In this document: piece by piece, positions 33,469-42,272 of the stretch
How positions within the stretch are numbered: the first letter of the stretch is position 1
How the letters are laid out: each line of letters begins with the position of its first letter
DNA from: Marinobacter daepoensis DSM 16072
Lineage (GTDB): Bacteria > Pseudomonadota > Gammaproteobacteria > Pseudomonadales > Oleiphilaceae
Direction of reading: 5' to 3'
DNA: 64,000 nucleotides
NCBI RefSeq assembly: GCF_000421165.1
Contig: NZ_ATWI01000008.1
Span: forward strand, 753,385 to 817,384
Notes under the pieces: model-generated
What the model saw: the letters and a program-made list of their open reading frames with translations, nothing else
Told to the model about the DNA's origin: nothing
Database searches by the model: none
Made by a program: the position numbers and the translations under genes

Positions 33469-35929
33469 ATGGTGTGGAGAAAGGCCGTACCATAATGATC
33501 AGTCTGGGCAGCAGCGTCAGAGCGCCCAACAAGGCCATGAACATGGCAAAGCCGGTAAACAGTCCGAAGTAGATGGTCGGGATGAAATTCGAGAGCACCA
33601 GAATGGAAAACCCGGCAATGATGGTCAGTGAGGTATAGAACATGGCCTTGCCGATGCTCCGATGGCAGCGATGCATGGTGGCAATGTAGTCTCCGTCTTT
33701 CTGGAATTCGGTCTGGAACCGGTGAATGTAGTGAATGGTGTCATCCACTGCGATCCCGACGGTGATGGCTGCTACCGTGATGGTCATCATATCCAGCGGA
33801 ATGCCCAGCCAGCCCATCAGCCCCAATACCGAGCCGGCGGCAATCAGGTTCGGGGCCATACCGACCAGAGCCAGTTTCAGCGAGCGGAACAGGAGCAGGA
33901 ACATCGCCAGGATGGCGGCAAACACTACCCCAATGGTCTTGATCTGTGAATCGAAGAGGCTCTGCAGCATGTTGTTGTACATCACGGTCATGCCGGAGAG
34001 CTGGATGCGGTCCGGATCGTACCCGAGTTCGGTACTCAGGTGGTGACGGATTTTGTCCAGAAGCTCCTGCCGCCGGAGATCCGGCAGAGTCTCCAGAATG
34101 CGGATGCTGAAACGGGCTTTGTCGTGTTCTTCGGAGATGTAAGGCGTCAGCAGGATGCCTTTCAGATTCTCAGGTACGGCGGCCGGTACAAAGGCCAGTT
34201 CCAGAGCATCCAGAGGCTTACCTCCGTTGACCTGTGCGAGCAGGGCCAGTGTGGTCTGGATCGACAGAACCTTACCGGTTTCGGGCAGGCTGTGCAGGTA
34301 GTCATGAACTGCTCCGAGCTGGCGCATCTTCTGGTAGGTGTACCAGGTATCCCGGTAGTCGTCGCAGTCGTCCAGAAACGGGTCGCAATCACTGGCAAAA
34401 GGGTCCTGGAGCTGGGTGACCGGGGCTGGCAGGTCGGTAATCACAACATCCAGAGGCGTGGTGCCCCCCAGGCGGTCGTCGATGGTGATCATGCCCTGGT
34501 GAATTTCGGTGGAAGCCTTGAAGTAGTCAATGAAACTGTTTTCGACGGTTAGCCGGTTGAGCCCGATGATGCAGAGTGTGGCAATGATGGCGGCGCTGAT
34601 CAGAACGGTGGCACGGAAGCGCTCGGTAAAGCGCGCGAATGCATCGGTGAAGGGAACGCTGTCAGAGCTTACGCGCCGGTCAATCGGTGGTGGTAGCAGG
34701 CTGAGCAGGGCCGGAAAGATCAGGAAGGTGATCAGGAAAGCCGCACTCAGCCCCAGGGTCATCATCCAGCCGAAATCGATCACCGGGCGGATGCCGCTGA
34801 ACGTGAGGGACCCAAAAGCGACGATGGTGGTGATGGCCATGTAAAAGCAGGGCCGGATCATGGTCAGCAGGGTGTTTCGTAGCGTGGTTCTTGGGGCCGC
34901 ATCGGGTTCGTCGTGCTGAAACTCCCGGTAGCGCACGATCAGATGAATGGTCAGCGAGAGCGTCATGATCAGCAGCAGGGAAATGAAGTTGGAGGAGATC
35001 ACCGTTACGGGCCATTGGGCCCACCCCAGAACTCCGATCATGATCCACACCGTAAATCCACAGCACAGCAGTGGTACCAGCACCCAGCGCCACTGCCGGA
35101 AAATGAGGGCCAGGGTCAGCAGAAGAAAGGCGAGCACGCCCAGTCCGAACGTGGAAAGATCGCTTTCGATAAAGCGAATCATGTCGGCCACAATCATGGG
35201 AACACCGCCGAGGTGAATGCTGGCGCTATCCCGGTACCGATCCAGAATGGCACGGGCCTGCTCAATCGTTGCGTCGCGCTCCTGCCCCAGTTGTGCGGAA
35301 TAGCGGATGAACTCGGCATTGATGGTGTTGAACTCGTCTTCGGTGGCTTCACCCTGGTCTGCCTGGGTGCGGAGTTCATCACGCTGATTCAGCAGGTCGA
35401 AATAGCGGGCGGGGGTTGGCAGGTTAACCTGAATGGCGGTGGTCTGGCCGTCCTCGCTGATCAGCAGATTCGGGTACATTGGGCTATCCAGCAGTGCCTG
35501 ACGGCTGATTTCCGGTGCCACGTTGTGTTCATCCAGCGTTCTGATTTCCGTGTCGACCGTCTCAAGAGTCAGGTCTGGGCTGTGGAGCAGGGGCACGTTC
35601 AGGATGCTGTTGGTAGAACTGACCGATTCAAGGCTCTGCAACTCATCTCGCAGTTGTCTGAGTCGCTCCAGGCCTTCTGCGGTGAATAGTGGGTCGTGCG
35701 GTGTGTAGGTAACCACCAGAAAGTCGTCCGAGGTCGTGAACGTGCGATTCACCTGGCGGTACTGCTCCAGCGATTGATCATTTTCCAGCACCAGGGATTC
35801 GGCAGAGGCATCCAGCCGGAACTGATCAAAACGGAACGCTGTCAGGGCCAGCAAGACCGAAAATAGGAAGAGGGTAAGCCATGGGTGGGGCAGGATAAAG
35901 CGGTCGTAGAAGGCGCCAAGGCGGTTCAT
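33467..35929 (-). CDS. RND/MMPL-superfamily exporter
   Basis: The 820-residue inner-membrane protein has the two-fold RND plan: one membrane helix (about 20-40), a large periplasmic loop (about 45-230), five to six helices, a second periplasmic loop (about 430-620), and another set of helices. The conserved membrane segment VAAITVGIAVDDTIHYIHRF carries the paired aspartates of the proton relay. Such single-gene members (hydrophobe/amphiphile or hopanoid-transporter type) usually act without the MFP and TolC partners of AcrB. The substrate is unknown; lipids are a common guess. ATG 35929 was preferred because the longer frame adds a non-conserved leader. Confidence 0.88.
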   Translation of the reverse strand: MNRLGAFYDRFILPHPWLTLFLFSVLLALTAFRFDQFRLDASAESLVLENDQSLEQYRQVNRTFTTSDDFLVVTYTPHDPLFTAEGLERLRQLRDELQSLESVSSTNSILNVPLLHSPDLTLETVDTEIRTLDEHNVAPEISRQALLDSPMYPNLLISEDGQTTAIQVNLPTPARYFDLLNQRDELRTQADQGEATEDEFNTINAEFIRYSAQLGQERDATIEQARAILDRYRDSASIHLGGVPMIVADMIRFIESDLSTFGLGVLAFLLLTLALIFRQWRWVLVPLLCCGFTVWIMIGVLGWAQWPVTVISSNFISLLLIMTLSLTIHLIVRYREFQHDEPDAAPRTTLRNTLLTMIRPCFYMAITTIVAFGSLTFSGIRPVIDFGWMMTLGLSAAFLITFLIFPALLSLLPPPIDRRVSSDSVPFTDAFARFTERFRATVLISAAIIATLCIIGLNRLTVENSFIDYFKASTEIHQGMITIDDRLGGTTPLDVVITDLPAPVTQLQDPFASDCDPFLDDCDDYRDTWYTYQKMRQLGAVHDYLHSLPETGKVLSIQTTLALLAQVNGGKPLDALELAFVPAAVPENLKGILLTPYISEEHDKARFSIRILETLPDLRRQELLDKIRHHLSTELGYDPDRIQLSGMTVMYNNMLQSLFDSQIKTIGVVFAAILAMFLLLFRSLKLALVGMAPNLIAAGSVLGLMGWLGIPLDMMTITVAAITVGIAVDDTIHYIHRFQTEFQKDGDYIATMHRCHRSIGKAMFYTSLTIIAGFSILVLSNFIPTIYFGLFTGFAMFMALLGALTLLPRLIIMVRPFSTP

Positions 35930-36085
35930 TGGTTGCAGCTCTGCAGTCAAAAACGAGAGCAGAGTGTGCCACAAACTTCAGTGAACGTTGACCTTTTGGG
36001 AAGTGTTCTCCTGCGAATGGACCCGGTACCGCAGGCGCTGGGGCACGCCAGCGCTTGCAGAAAGCCACAATACCATCCGAGGATC

Positions 36086-37132
36086 TCAGTCGACCGCTTT
36101 CACCGGAATCTGCATGGCCTGGTCGGGCTTGGGCACATCAGGAACCGCAAGGCCCAGGTTGTTCTTGTCGAATACCCGGTCTGCCCGGTAGCTGGAGCGC
36201 ACCATGGGGCCGGAAGGCACTTCCATGAATCCCTTTTCCAGGCCGATGTCCCGATAACGGTTAAACTCTTCCGGTGTGACGTATCGCTCAACCGGCAGAT
36301 GGTTTGGGGTGGGGCGCAGGTACTGGCCCAACGTCAGGATATCGACGCCGACGGCACGGAGATCATCCATCGTTTCCAGAATCTCGTCTTCGGTTTCGCC
36401 CAGGCCCAGCATCAGGCTGGTCTTGGTCAGCACGTCGGGGCGGTGCTTTTTGGCGTGCTCCAGAACGCTCAGGGTCTTTTCGTAGCCAGCCCGTGGGTCG
36501 CGCACGCGATGGGTCAGGCGTTTCACGGTTTCCACGTTCTGGGCAAACACATCCAGGCCGGAATCCACGACTTTTTCCACATCACTCATCACGGCGTCGA
36601 AGTCCGGGGTCAGGGCTTCCACCGCCACTTCCGGAGTGCGGTTTTTGATGGCTGAAACGCAGGCCGCGTAGTGGGCGGCGCCACCGTCGGGCAGGTCGTC
36701 CCGGTCTACCGACGTAAGGACAATGTAGCGCAGGCCCATGAGTTCGACCGATTTGGCTGTGTTCTCCGGTTCTTCATGATCAAGCCAGCCTTTCGGGTTG
36801 CCGGTATCGACAGCGCAGAACTTGCAGGCCCGCGTGCATACAGCGCCCATAACCATGATGGTGGCGGTACCGTTGGTCCAGCATTCGCCGATGTTGGGGC
36901 AGTGAGATTCCTGGCAAACGGTGCTCAGGCGGTGTTCGGTTACATTACGACGAACATCATCGTAGCGTTCACCTCCGGGCATCCTCGCCCTCAGCCACTT
37001 TGGTTTGCGCTCCAGAGGTTTTTCTTCCGTGTTGGAGGCCGATCGCTTCACGCCGTCCTTGATGGCGGAAAAGCCGTGTTCGTTACGGAATTTGGAACCA
37101 CTGGAAATGCGGGGCTTTGCGCTTTCACTCAT
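36086..37132 (-). CDS. lipA: Lipoyl synthase
   Basis: LipA is a radical-SAM enzyme that inserts two sulfur atoms into protein-bound octanoyl groups to make lipoate. The 348-residue product has the auxiliary-cluster cysteines in [13 protein letters not shown] and the radical-SAM motif CTRACKFC. The downstream segments are [15 protein letters not shown] and [15 protein letters not shown]. The start lies at 37132, giving a long charged N-terminal extension (about 45 residues before the LRARMPGG segment). It is not next to lipB (8555-9193), unlike in many gammaproteobacteria, and is followed by 156 bp before the RND exporter gene. Confidence 0.96.
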   Translation of the reverse strand: MSESAKPRISSGSKFRNEHGFSAIKDGVKRSASNTEEKPLERKPKWLRARMPGGERYDDVRRNVTEHRLSTVCQESHCPNIGECWTNGTATIMVMGAVCTRACKFCAVDTGNPKGWLDHEEPENTAKSVELMGLRYIVLTSVDRDDLPDGGAAHYAACVSAIKNRTPEVAVEALTPDFDAVMSDVEKVVDSGLDVFAQNVETVKRLTHRVRDPRAGYEKTLSVLEHAKKHRPDVLTKTSLMLGLGETEDEILETMDDLRAVGVDILTLGQYLRPTPNHLPVERYVTPEEFNRYRDIGLEKGFMEVPSGPMVRSSYRADRVFDKNNLGLAVPDVPKPDQAMQIPVKAVD

Positions 37133-37261
37133 TGGCCAGGAACTCTCGGATCAGGGGGGATTATCCTTTAAGAGTAATCGGCAGGCTGTGCAGTTACAAG
37201 GCAGGTACGGGCAATCACGGGGGCACCAGGCACGACTTTGGTCGTACCCGGTTGCGGTAGA

Positions 37262-38542
37262 TCAAGCCTGGGATTTATCCAGCGCCTGGGTAATGTCGGC
37301 GATGATGTCGTCGGCGTCTTCAATGCCGATGGACAGCCGCACTAGGTCTTCGCTCACGCCAGCACTCTTAAGCTCGTCAGCATTGAGCTGGCGGTGGGTG
37401 GTGGTGGCCGGATGGCAGGCCAGTGACTTGGCATCGCCGATGTTCACCAGGCGCAGGATCAGGTCGAGCGCATCAATGAATCTGGCGCCAGCGTCGCGGC
37501 CGCCCTTGATGCCAAAGCTCAGAATGCCAGAGGCTTTGCCTCCGCATATCTTGTCGCAGGTGGCCTTGTAAGGGCTGTTGCTCAGGCCAGCGTAATTCAC
37601 CCACTCGACGGCGGGATGGTCCTGCAGGAACTGGGCAACTTTCTGGGCGTTGTCGCAATGCCTTTCCATACGCAAAGCCAGGGTTTCCATACCTTGCATG
37701 ATCAGGAAGGAGTTGAAGGGTGACAGCGCGGCACCGGTATTGCGCAGCGGGACAACACGGCACCGGCCGATAAACGCTGCTTCGCCCAGCGCTTCGGTGT
37801 AAACCACACCGTGATAGGACGGGTCTGGCTGGTTCAGCATCGGGAATTTGTCGGCACTGGCTTTCCAGTCGAACTTGCCGGAATCCACGACAACACCGGC
37901 GACGGTGGTGCCGTGGCCGCCAATGTACTTGGTGAGGGAGTGGATGACGATGTCGGCGCCGTGGTCAAACGGGCGACAGAGGAACGGCGTGGCCACGGTG
38001 TTGTCGACGATCAGCGGAATGCCATGCTTGTGGGCAATCTCAGCCCACTTCTGAATATCCACCACGTTGCCCGCTGGATTGCCGATGGATTCGCAGAAAA
38101 GGGCCCGGGTCTGGTCATCAATGGCGTTCTCGATGGCCTCAAAGTCGTCGTGGCGAACCATTTTGCATTCGATGCCCTGATTCGGCAGGGAGTGGGCAAA
38201 CAGGTTGTATGTGCCCCCGTACAGCTGGCTGGTGCTGATAATATTGTTGCCCACCTTGCAGATGGTTTGCAGGGCGTAGGTGATTGCAGCCATGCCGGAC
38301 GCTACGGCCAGAGCGCCGATGCCGCCTTCCAGTGCCGCCATGCGCTCTTCAAGAACCGCATTTGTCGGGTTCATGATGCGGGTGTAGATGTTTCCTGCGA
38401 CTTTCAGGTCAAACAGATCGGCACCGTGTTGGGTGTCGTCAAAGGTGTAGGACGTGGTCTGGTAAATCGGTGTGGTTGCGGCCCTGGTGGTCGGGTCGCT
38501 CTTGAAGCCGGCATGCAGCGCGAGAGTTGCTGGTTTCATCAC
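37262..38542 (-). CDS. metY: O-acetylhomoserine aminocarboxypropyltransferase (sulfhydrylase)
   Basis: This PLP enzyme makes homocysteine directly from O-acetylhomoserine and sulfide in methionine synthesis. The 426-residue product belongs to the Cys/Met metabolism family. It begins MMKPATLALHAGFKSDPTTRA, includes RIMNPTNAVLEERMAALEGG, and has the PLP lysine in HSLTKYIGGHGT. Its length (about 425) is typical of MetY and longer than MetB or MetC (about 390). No metX gene is adjacent. A gamma-lyase activity cannot be excluded from sequence alone. Confidence 0.92.
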   Translation of the reverse strand: MMKPATLALHAGFKSDPTTRAATTPIYQTTSYTFDDTQHGADLFDLKVAGNIYTRIMNPTNAVLEERMAALEGGIGALAVASGMAAITYALQTICKVGNNIISTSQLYGGTYNLFAHSLPNQGIECKMVRHDDFEAIENAIDDQTRALFCESIGNPAGNVVDIQKWAEIAHKHGIPLIVDNTVATPFLCRPFDHGADIVIHSLTKYIGGHGTTVAGVVVDSGKFDWKASADKFPMLNQPDPSYHGVVYTEALGEAAFIGRCRVVPLRNTGAALSPFNSFLIMQGMETLALRMERHCDNAQKVAQFLQDHPAVEWVNYAGLSNSPYKATCDKICGGKASGILSFGIKGGRDAGARFIDALDLILRLVNIGDAKSLACHPATTTHRQLNADELKSAGVSEDLVRLSIGIEDADDIIADITQALDKSQA

Positions 38543-38659
38543 AACATTCCTTACGAGTGGATTATTCGTTGTTGGTTTAAGGCCCCGAGTATGCCACAGG
38601 CGATGGCGCTACGGCACAGTCCTCTGTTATACCCGTTACCGTGGGATGCCGGGGCTTAA

Positions 38660-39871
38660 TCAGTTCAGGGCACCGTACACCAGAGTTCGGAGCTGTTGCC
38701 GGATCGGATACGAAGAGGAGGGCATCAACTGGGTCATAAAAATCACGACCAGGTCTTCCCGGGGATCAACAAAAAAGCTGGTGCTGGCCAATCCGCCCCA
38801 GCCAAATTCGCCTTCTGAGCCGATGGTGGCTGATTTGGCGACGTCGGTTTTGACGGAGAATCCCAGCCCGAAGCCGCTGCCGGCATAAGGGGTTTCGGTG
38901 AAGCCTCCGACGGACAGGGCGGGAAGATCCGTGCCGCCGGGCAGATGATTCAGGCGCATGAATTCCAGTGTTTTTCGCCCGATAATCCGCTGGCCCTCAT
39001 AGGCCCCGCCCTGACACAGTGCCTGGGCGAACCGGAAGTAGTCATCAGCGGTAGAAACCAGTCCCCCCCCGCCAGACAGAAAGCGCCGGGGTTTCAGATA
39101 CTGGGATCGCTCGGGATCATCCTGAAGTTTCATGGTATCGCCGGGCTGATACAGATAGCAGGATGCGAAGCGATCCGTCTGGTCCGGGCGCACATGGAAT
39201 CCGGTGTCGACCATGCCCAGGGGTTCGAAGATGTGGTCCCGGAAATAATCATCCAGCGGTTTGCCCGACAGCTGCTCAACCAGATACCCGAGGACATCGG
39301 TTGACACCGAATAATTCCAGGCGGTTCCGGGGGAGAACTCCAGTGGCAACTCTGCCAACCGGTTGACCAGTTTTTCCAGAGTAAGGATAGAACTCCCATC
39401 CAGTTTCAGCTGGCGATAGGCCGCGTCTACTTCGGTTCTTTCCGTAAAACCATAAGTCAGCCCCGAGGTGTGAGTCAGAAGATCGCGAATGGTCATGGTG
39501 GTCGTTGCGGGCTGAGTTTCGAAGTTGGGGTAACGGCCACTTTTATACACCCGTAGATTTTTCCAGGACGGCAGGTATTTGTGCACCGGGTCGTTCAGAA
39601 GAAACCGGCCCTGTTCGTACAGCTGCATCATGGCGATGGAGGTGATGGGTTTGGTCATCGAATAGATGCGAAACACAGTATCCGGGCGCATCGGCTGCCT
39701 GCGCTCTATATCCTGAAATCCCTGAGCATTCCGCCATATCGGCCTGCCCTTGTGGGCGACCAGTGTGACGGCCCCCGGGATTTTTCCGGGGCGAAGGTAA
39801 TTTTCGTCAAGAAACTGGGAGATACGTTCCAGTTTACGTGTATCGAGGTGTGGCGTTGGTGTTTGGGGCAT
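38660..39871 (-). CDS. Serine hydrolase of the beta-lactamase/EstB family
   Basis: The 403-residue product has a class C beta-lactamase fold with the S71-M-T-K74 nucleophile motif and the tyrosine motif Y187-S. Related enzymes are mostly esterases (EstB, family VIII) rather than beta-lactamases. The C-terminal segment [17 protein letters not shown] resembles the W-G-G motif of esterases. No signal peptide is seen when the protein starts at ATG 39871 ([10 protein letters not shown]). Longer in-frame starts exist but add sequence without conservation features. It is divergent from the solute-binding-like gene at 39975. Confidence 0.87.
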   Translation of the reverse strand: MPQTPTPHLDTRKLERISQFLDENYLRPGKIPGAVTLVAHKGRPIWRNAQGFQDIERRQPMRPDTVFRIYSMTKPITSIAMMQLYEQGRFLLNDPVHKYLPSWKNLRVYKSGRYPNFETQPATTTMTIRDLLTHTSGLTYGFTERTEVDAAYRQLKLDGSSILTLEKLVNRLAELPLEFSPGTAWNYSVSTDVLGYLVEQLSGKPLDDYFRDHIFEPLGMVDTGFHVRPDQTDRFASCYLYQPGDTMKLQDDPERSQYLKPRRFLSGGGGLVSTADDYFRFAQALCQGGAYEGQRIIGRKTLEFMRLNHLPGGTDLPALSVGGFTETPYAGSGFGLGFSVKTDVAKSATIGSEGEFGWGGLASTSFFVDPREDLVVIFMTQLMPSSSYPIRQQLRTLVYGALN

Positions 39872-39974
39872 GGGGTGTAATCTGGTCGGTCTGAAGGTGG
39901 CCTGGCGGCAGCCTGACGGATCGTGTACTAAGCTGAAGATGCCGTTCGGGTTGCACGGTCCGGGAGCAGCTGAG

Positions 39975-40676
39975 ATGGACAGGATTCCGCACTGGCTTCG
40001 GCCAGCTGTATGGGCTCTATTCACTATACCTCTATTGTGGAGTGCAGCAAGCACCTGTGCGCCATACCCTGTCGGTGTGTTTGAGGGCATTCCACGGGAA
40101 ATCGGGGTTGAAGACGGTAAACTGAAGGGGCGTTTTGCCAGTCTGTATCAGTGCGTGTTTGATCGTGTGGACGGCGATTTCCGTTTTTTTGAAATGCCAC
40201 TGGCCCGTATTCTGTTTGAGCTGGAAAAAGGCGACCTGGCGGTTGGTTTACCGCTTGTTCAGACCTCCGAGCGTGATCAGTACGCAGACTTCGGAGGCCG
40301 CCTGTTTCAGACCGAGTATGTCTACCTGTTTCTTGAGAATTACCCGTTGCTCAGGCAGGTGCCTGGGTTACGGTTTGCGTTTGTCCGCCGTTTCATCGGT
40401 GACCATTTCCTCCAGGGCGAGGGGGCCCGTGTGGTGACGGTGTCGGAGTGGAAGCAGGCGGTTGAGATGGTCAAGCTTGGCAGGGCGGATGTGGTGGTGT
40501 TGCCTGGGGTGCTTGTTGATCAGCTGATGGCCGGTTACCTTGAGCCCTACTACGTGAGAACGGCGGCCTGGGTCGATCTGTCCCTGTACGTTTCCCATCG
40601 CTACGGTTCAGGACAATTAACTGCGGATCTTCGCCGGGCGATTGCACAATGCTCCGGGCTCAGTGACGTTGAGTAA
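39975..40676 (+). CDS. Solute-binding family 3-like periplasmic protein (first of two)
   Basis: The 233-residue product has a signal peptide (residues about 8-28, ending near AASTCA) and follows the type 2 periplasmic-binding fold: [20 protein letters not shown] in the first lobe, [19 protein letters not shown] in the second. Such proteins bind amino acids or act as signal inputs. No permease or ATPase gene is adjacent, so a transporter role is not supported by context. GGAGCAGCTGAG before ATG 39975 gives a usable ribosome site. A second, longer protein of the same kind follows after 93 bp. Confidence 0.75.
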   Translation: MDRIPHWLRPAVWALFTIPLLWSAASTCAPYPVGVFEGIPREIGVEDGKLKGRFASLYQCVFDRVDGDFRFFEMPLARILFELEKGDLAVGLPLVQTSERDQYADFGGRLFQTEYVYLFLENYPLLRQVPGLRFAFVRRFIGDHFLQGEGARVVTVSEWKQAVEMVKLGRADVVVLPGVLVDQLMAGYLEPYYVRTAAWVDLSLYVSHRYGSGQLTADLRRAIAQCSGLSDVE

Positions 40677-40769
40677 CGGTTTAAGGTGTGTGGTAAACAG
40701 GCTAACGGTTTGTATCTTTTTCTGGAGTGATCATTCAAATAAGGTTAATGTGAGAGCATATTCAATCGT

Positions 40770-41594
40770 GTGTCGGGGGGGCTGTTGAATTCTGTGCGAC
40801 AGCGACACTTTGTCTTTATCCTCATTGTTGCCATGACGTTTATGGCCGAAAGGGCGCTGTCTGATACGGCGTCAGAGTCTCGGTTATTGTTGCTGGCCCC
40901 GGACATTCCCGGGATGTCTGAGCCTGGAGGACATGGGCGGGATGTTGAAACCGTCGTGGCAACCCTCCGGGAGTGTGGTTGGGAGGCTGACTTTGTCTAT
41001 CAGCCGTTTGGCCGGCATCTGAGAACCTATCAGGATCTTCCTTCCACCGCTGGCGTTCTGACCGTTCCACTTTCTTCTGTTGTCGATGGATACTCAACAG
41101 CCGCGTATGTCTGGTACCAGAATGGGGCGTTCTATAATGCGTCAAGGGTTGCGCCCATTGAAACGGTTGAAGACCTGAAAGGGCTGAAGCTGGTTACTTT
41201 TCAGGACGGCATCGAGATTCTCAGGCTCACCGAGCGGAAGGATGAGTTTGAGTTGCTCCTGGAGATTTCCAACCAGACCATTCACACCCGTATGCTGCTG
41301 ATGGGGAGGGTCGATGTCATTTTGTCGGATGGTGGTGTGGTTGCTGCTGTGGCAGAGCGAATTCGAGGGGAAAGGCGTAACGGTGAAGCCTGGCCTTTGG
41401 AGAACGATGAGTTTGTGTTTTCCCCGATCTTCACGCCAACACCCTATAAAATGGTGTTCCGGGACCCGGGCATGGCAAAGGCGTTTGACGCATGCTTTGA
41501 CCGAATCCGGGCCCGGGGTGGCATTGCCGGAATCAACGCGAAGTTTATCGACCGGTACCAGTCGGTGCTGAAATTTCGGTATCTTGGGTATTAG
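40770..41594 (+). CDS. Solute-binding family 3-like periplasmic protein (second of two)
   Basis: The 274-residue product has an N-terminal hydrophobic segment (HFVFILIVAMTFMAERALS), probably a signal peptide, then a type 2 periplasmic-binding fold (VETVVATLRECGWEADFVYQP, VEDLKGLKLVTFQDGIE). It has no nearby ABC genes. The start is uncertain: GTG 40770 is listed, but TTG 40785, just after a GGGGGG run at 40775-40780, would give a more compact signal peptide. Its last 50 bases overlap the convergent PACE-type gene. Confidence 0.72.
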   Translation: MSGGLLNSVRQRHFVFILIVAMTFMAERALSDTASESRLLLLAPDIPGMSEPGGHGRDVETVVATLRECGWEADFVYQPFGRHLRTYQDLPSTAGVLTVPLSSVVDGYSTAAYVWYQNGAFYNASRVAPIETVEDLKGLKLVTFQDGIEILRLTERKDEFELLLEISNQTIHTRMLLMGRVDVILSDGGVVAAVAERIRGERRNGEAWPLENDEFVFSPIFTPTPYKMVFRDPGMAKAFDACFDRIRARGGIAGINAKFIDRYQSVLKFRYLGY

Positions 41595-42039
41595 AACCGG
41601 GGTTGCTTTCCGGTGGGGGTTCCTTCGCGTCGCTGTCTGGAAAGACCGTGTCGTAGCACCAGGTAAAGATAAAGGCATACACCAGGTAAAAGACCACAAA
41701 TGCGATGTCGACGATCAGCGCATCAACCAGGCCAATGCCCATCCACCACGCAATCACGGGCAGAAATGCCAGCATCAGCCCCAGTTCAAAGCTGATGGCG
41801 TGAACAAACCGGACCCTGATTGATTTCCGGGTTGACCCGTACCGCCGCTTCAGAAAGTGATCAAAGCCCAGGTTGAATACATAATTCCAGAACGTGGCCA
41901 TCGTCGCGCCTACGATACCCAGAATGCTCGTTTTCCCCAGGTCAAAGCCAAACGAAATGGCCGCGAGGGGGATTGAGAGTAAAAGGCCTATGCCTTCAAA
42001 CAGGATGGCCTGACGGACTCTGTCTTTTGGGGTTCTCAT
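41545..42039 (-). CDS. PACE-type (AceI family) small efflux transporter
   Basis: Proteins of this family export chlorhexidine and other biocides or short-chain diamines using the proton gradient. The 164-residue product contains two bacterial transmembrane pair units: RVRQAILFEGIGLLLSIPLAA with GATMATFWNYVFNLGFDHF, and RFVHAISFELGLMLAFLPV with VDIAFVVFYLVYAFIFTWCYD. These match the four-helix layout and keep the glutamate in the first helix (FEG, E15) needed for transport in AceI. The C-terminal 25 residues are a proline-rich polar tail that lies within the overlap with the convergent gene. It is divergent from the second chemoreceptor gene. Confidence 0.88.
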   Translation of the reverse strand: MRTPKDRVRQAILFEGIGLLLSIPLAAISFGFDLGKTSILGIVGATMATFWNYVFNLGFDHFLKRRYGSTRKSIRVRFVHAISFELGLMLAFLPVIAWWMGIGLVDALIVDIAFVVFYLVYAFIFTWCYDTVFPDSDAKEPPPESNPGSNTQDTEISAPTGTGR

Positions 42040-42204
42040 GATGGTTCATTATTGAAGGCGGGTCGTCCCGCAGTGACATACCGGGCAGGTGGGGTCGTCC
42101 CCAGGGCGTGATTCTCTATGAGGGGCGTTGTGCCGTCAAATTCGGATGTGCCTCCGACACAAGTATATTACAGAGTTTTTAATTGTTTTAACGAATATGT
42201 AGCA

Positions 42205-42224
42205 ATCGCCTTTATAATGGCGAT
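42205..42224. promoter_or_regulatory. Inverted repeat around a -10-like element upstream of the second chemoreceptor
   Basis: ATCGCC (42205-42210) and GGCGAT (42219-42224) flank TTTATAAT, which contains a perfect TATAAT at 42213-42218. A regulator binding this repeat would cover the -10. No good -35 is seen at 17 bp. Confidence 0.4.
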
Positions 42225-42272
42225 CAGGATTCTTCTTAGCGAAATGGAGGTCGAAGTACTTGGAACCATTTA

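Noticed and set aside
38660..40090. 476-codon form of the EstB-like gene
   Set aside because: The extra 73 residues are low in conservation features and overlap the upstream region and start of the divergent solute-binding-like gene. ATG 39871 gives a normal family N-terminus.
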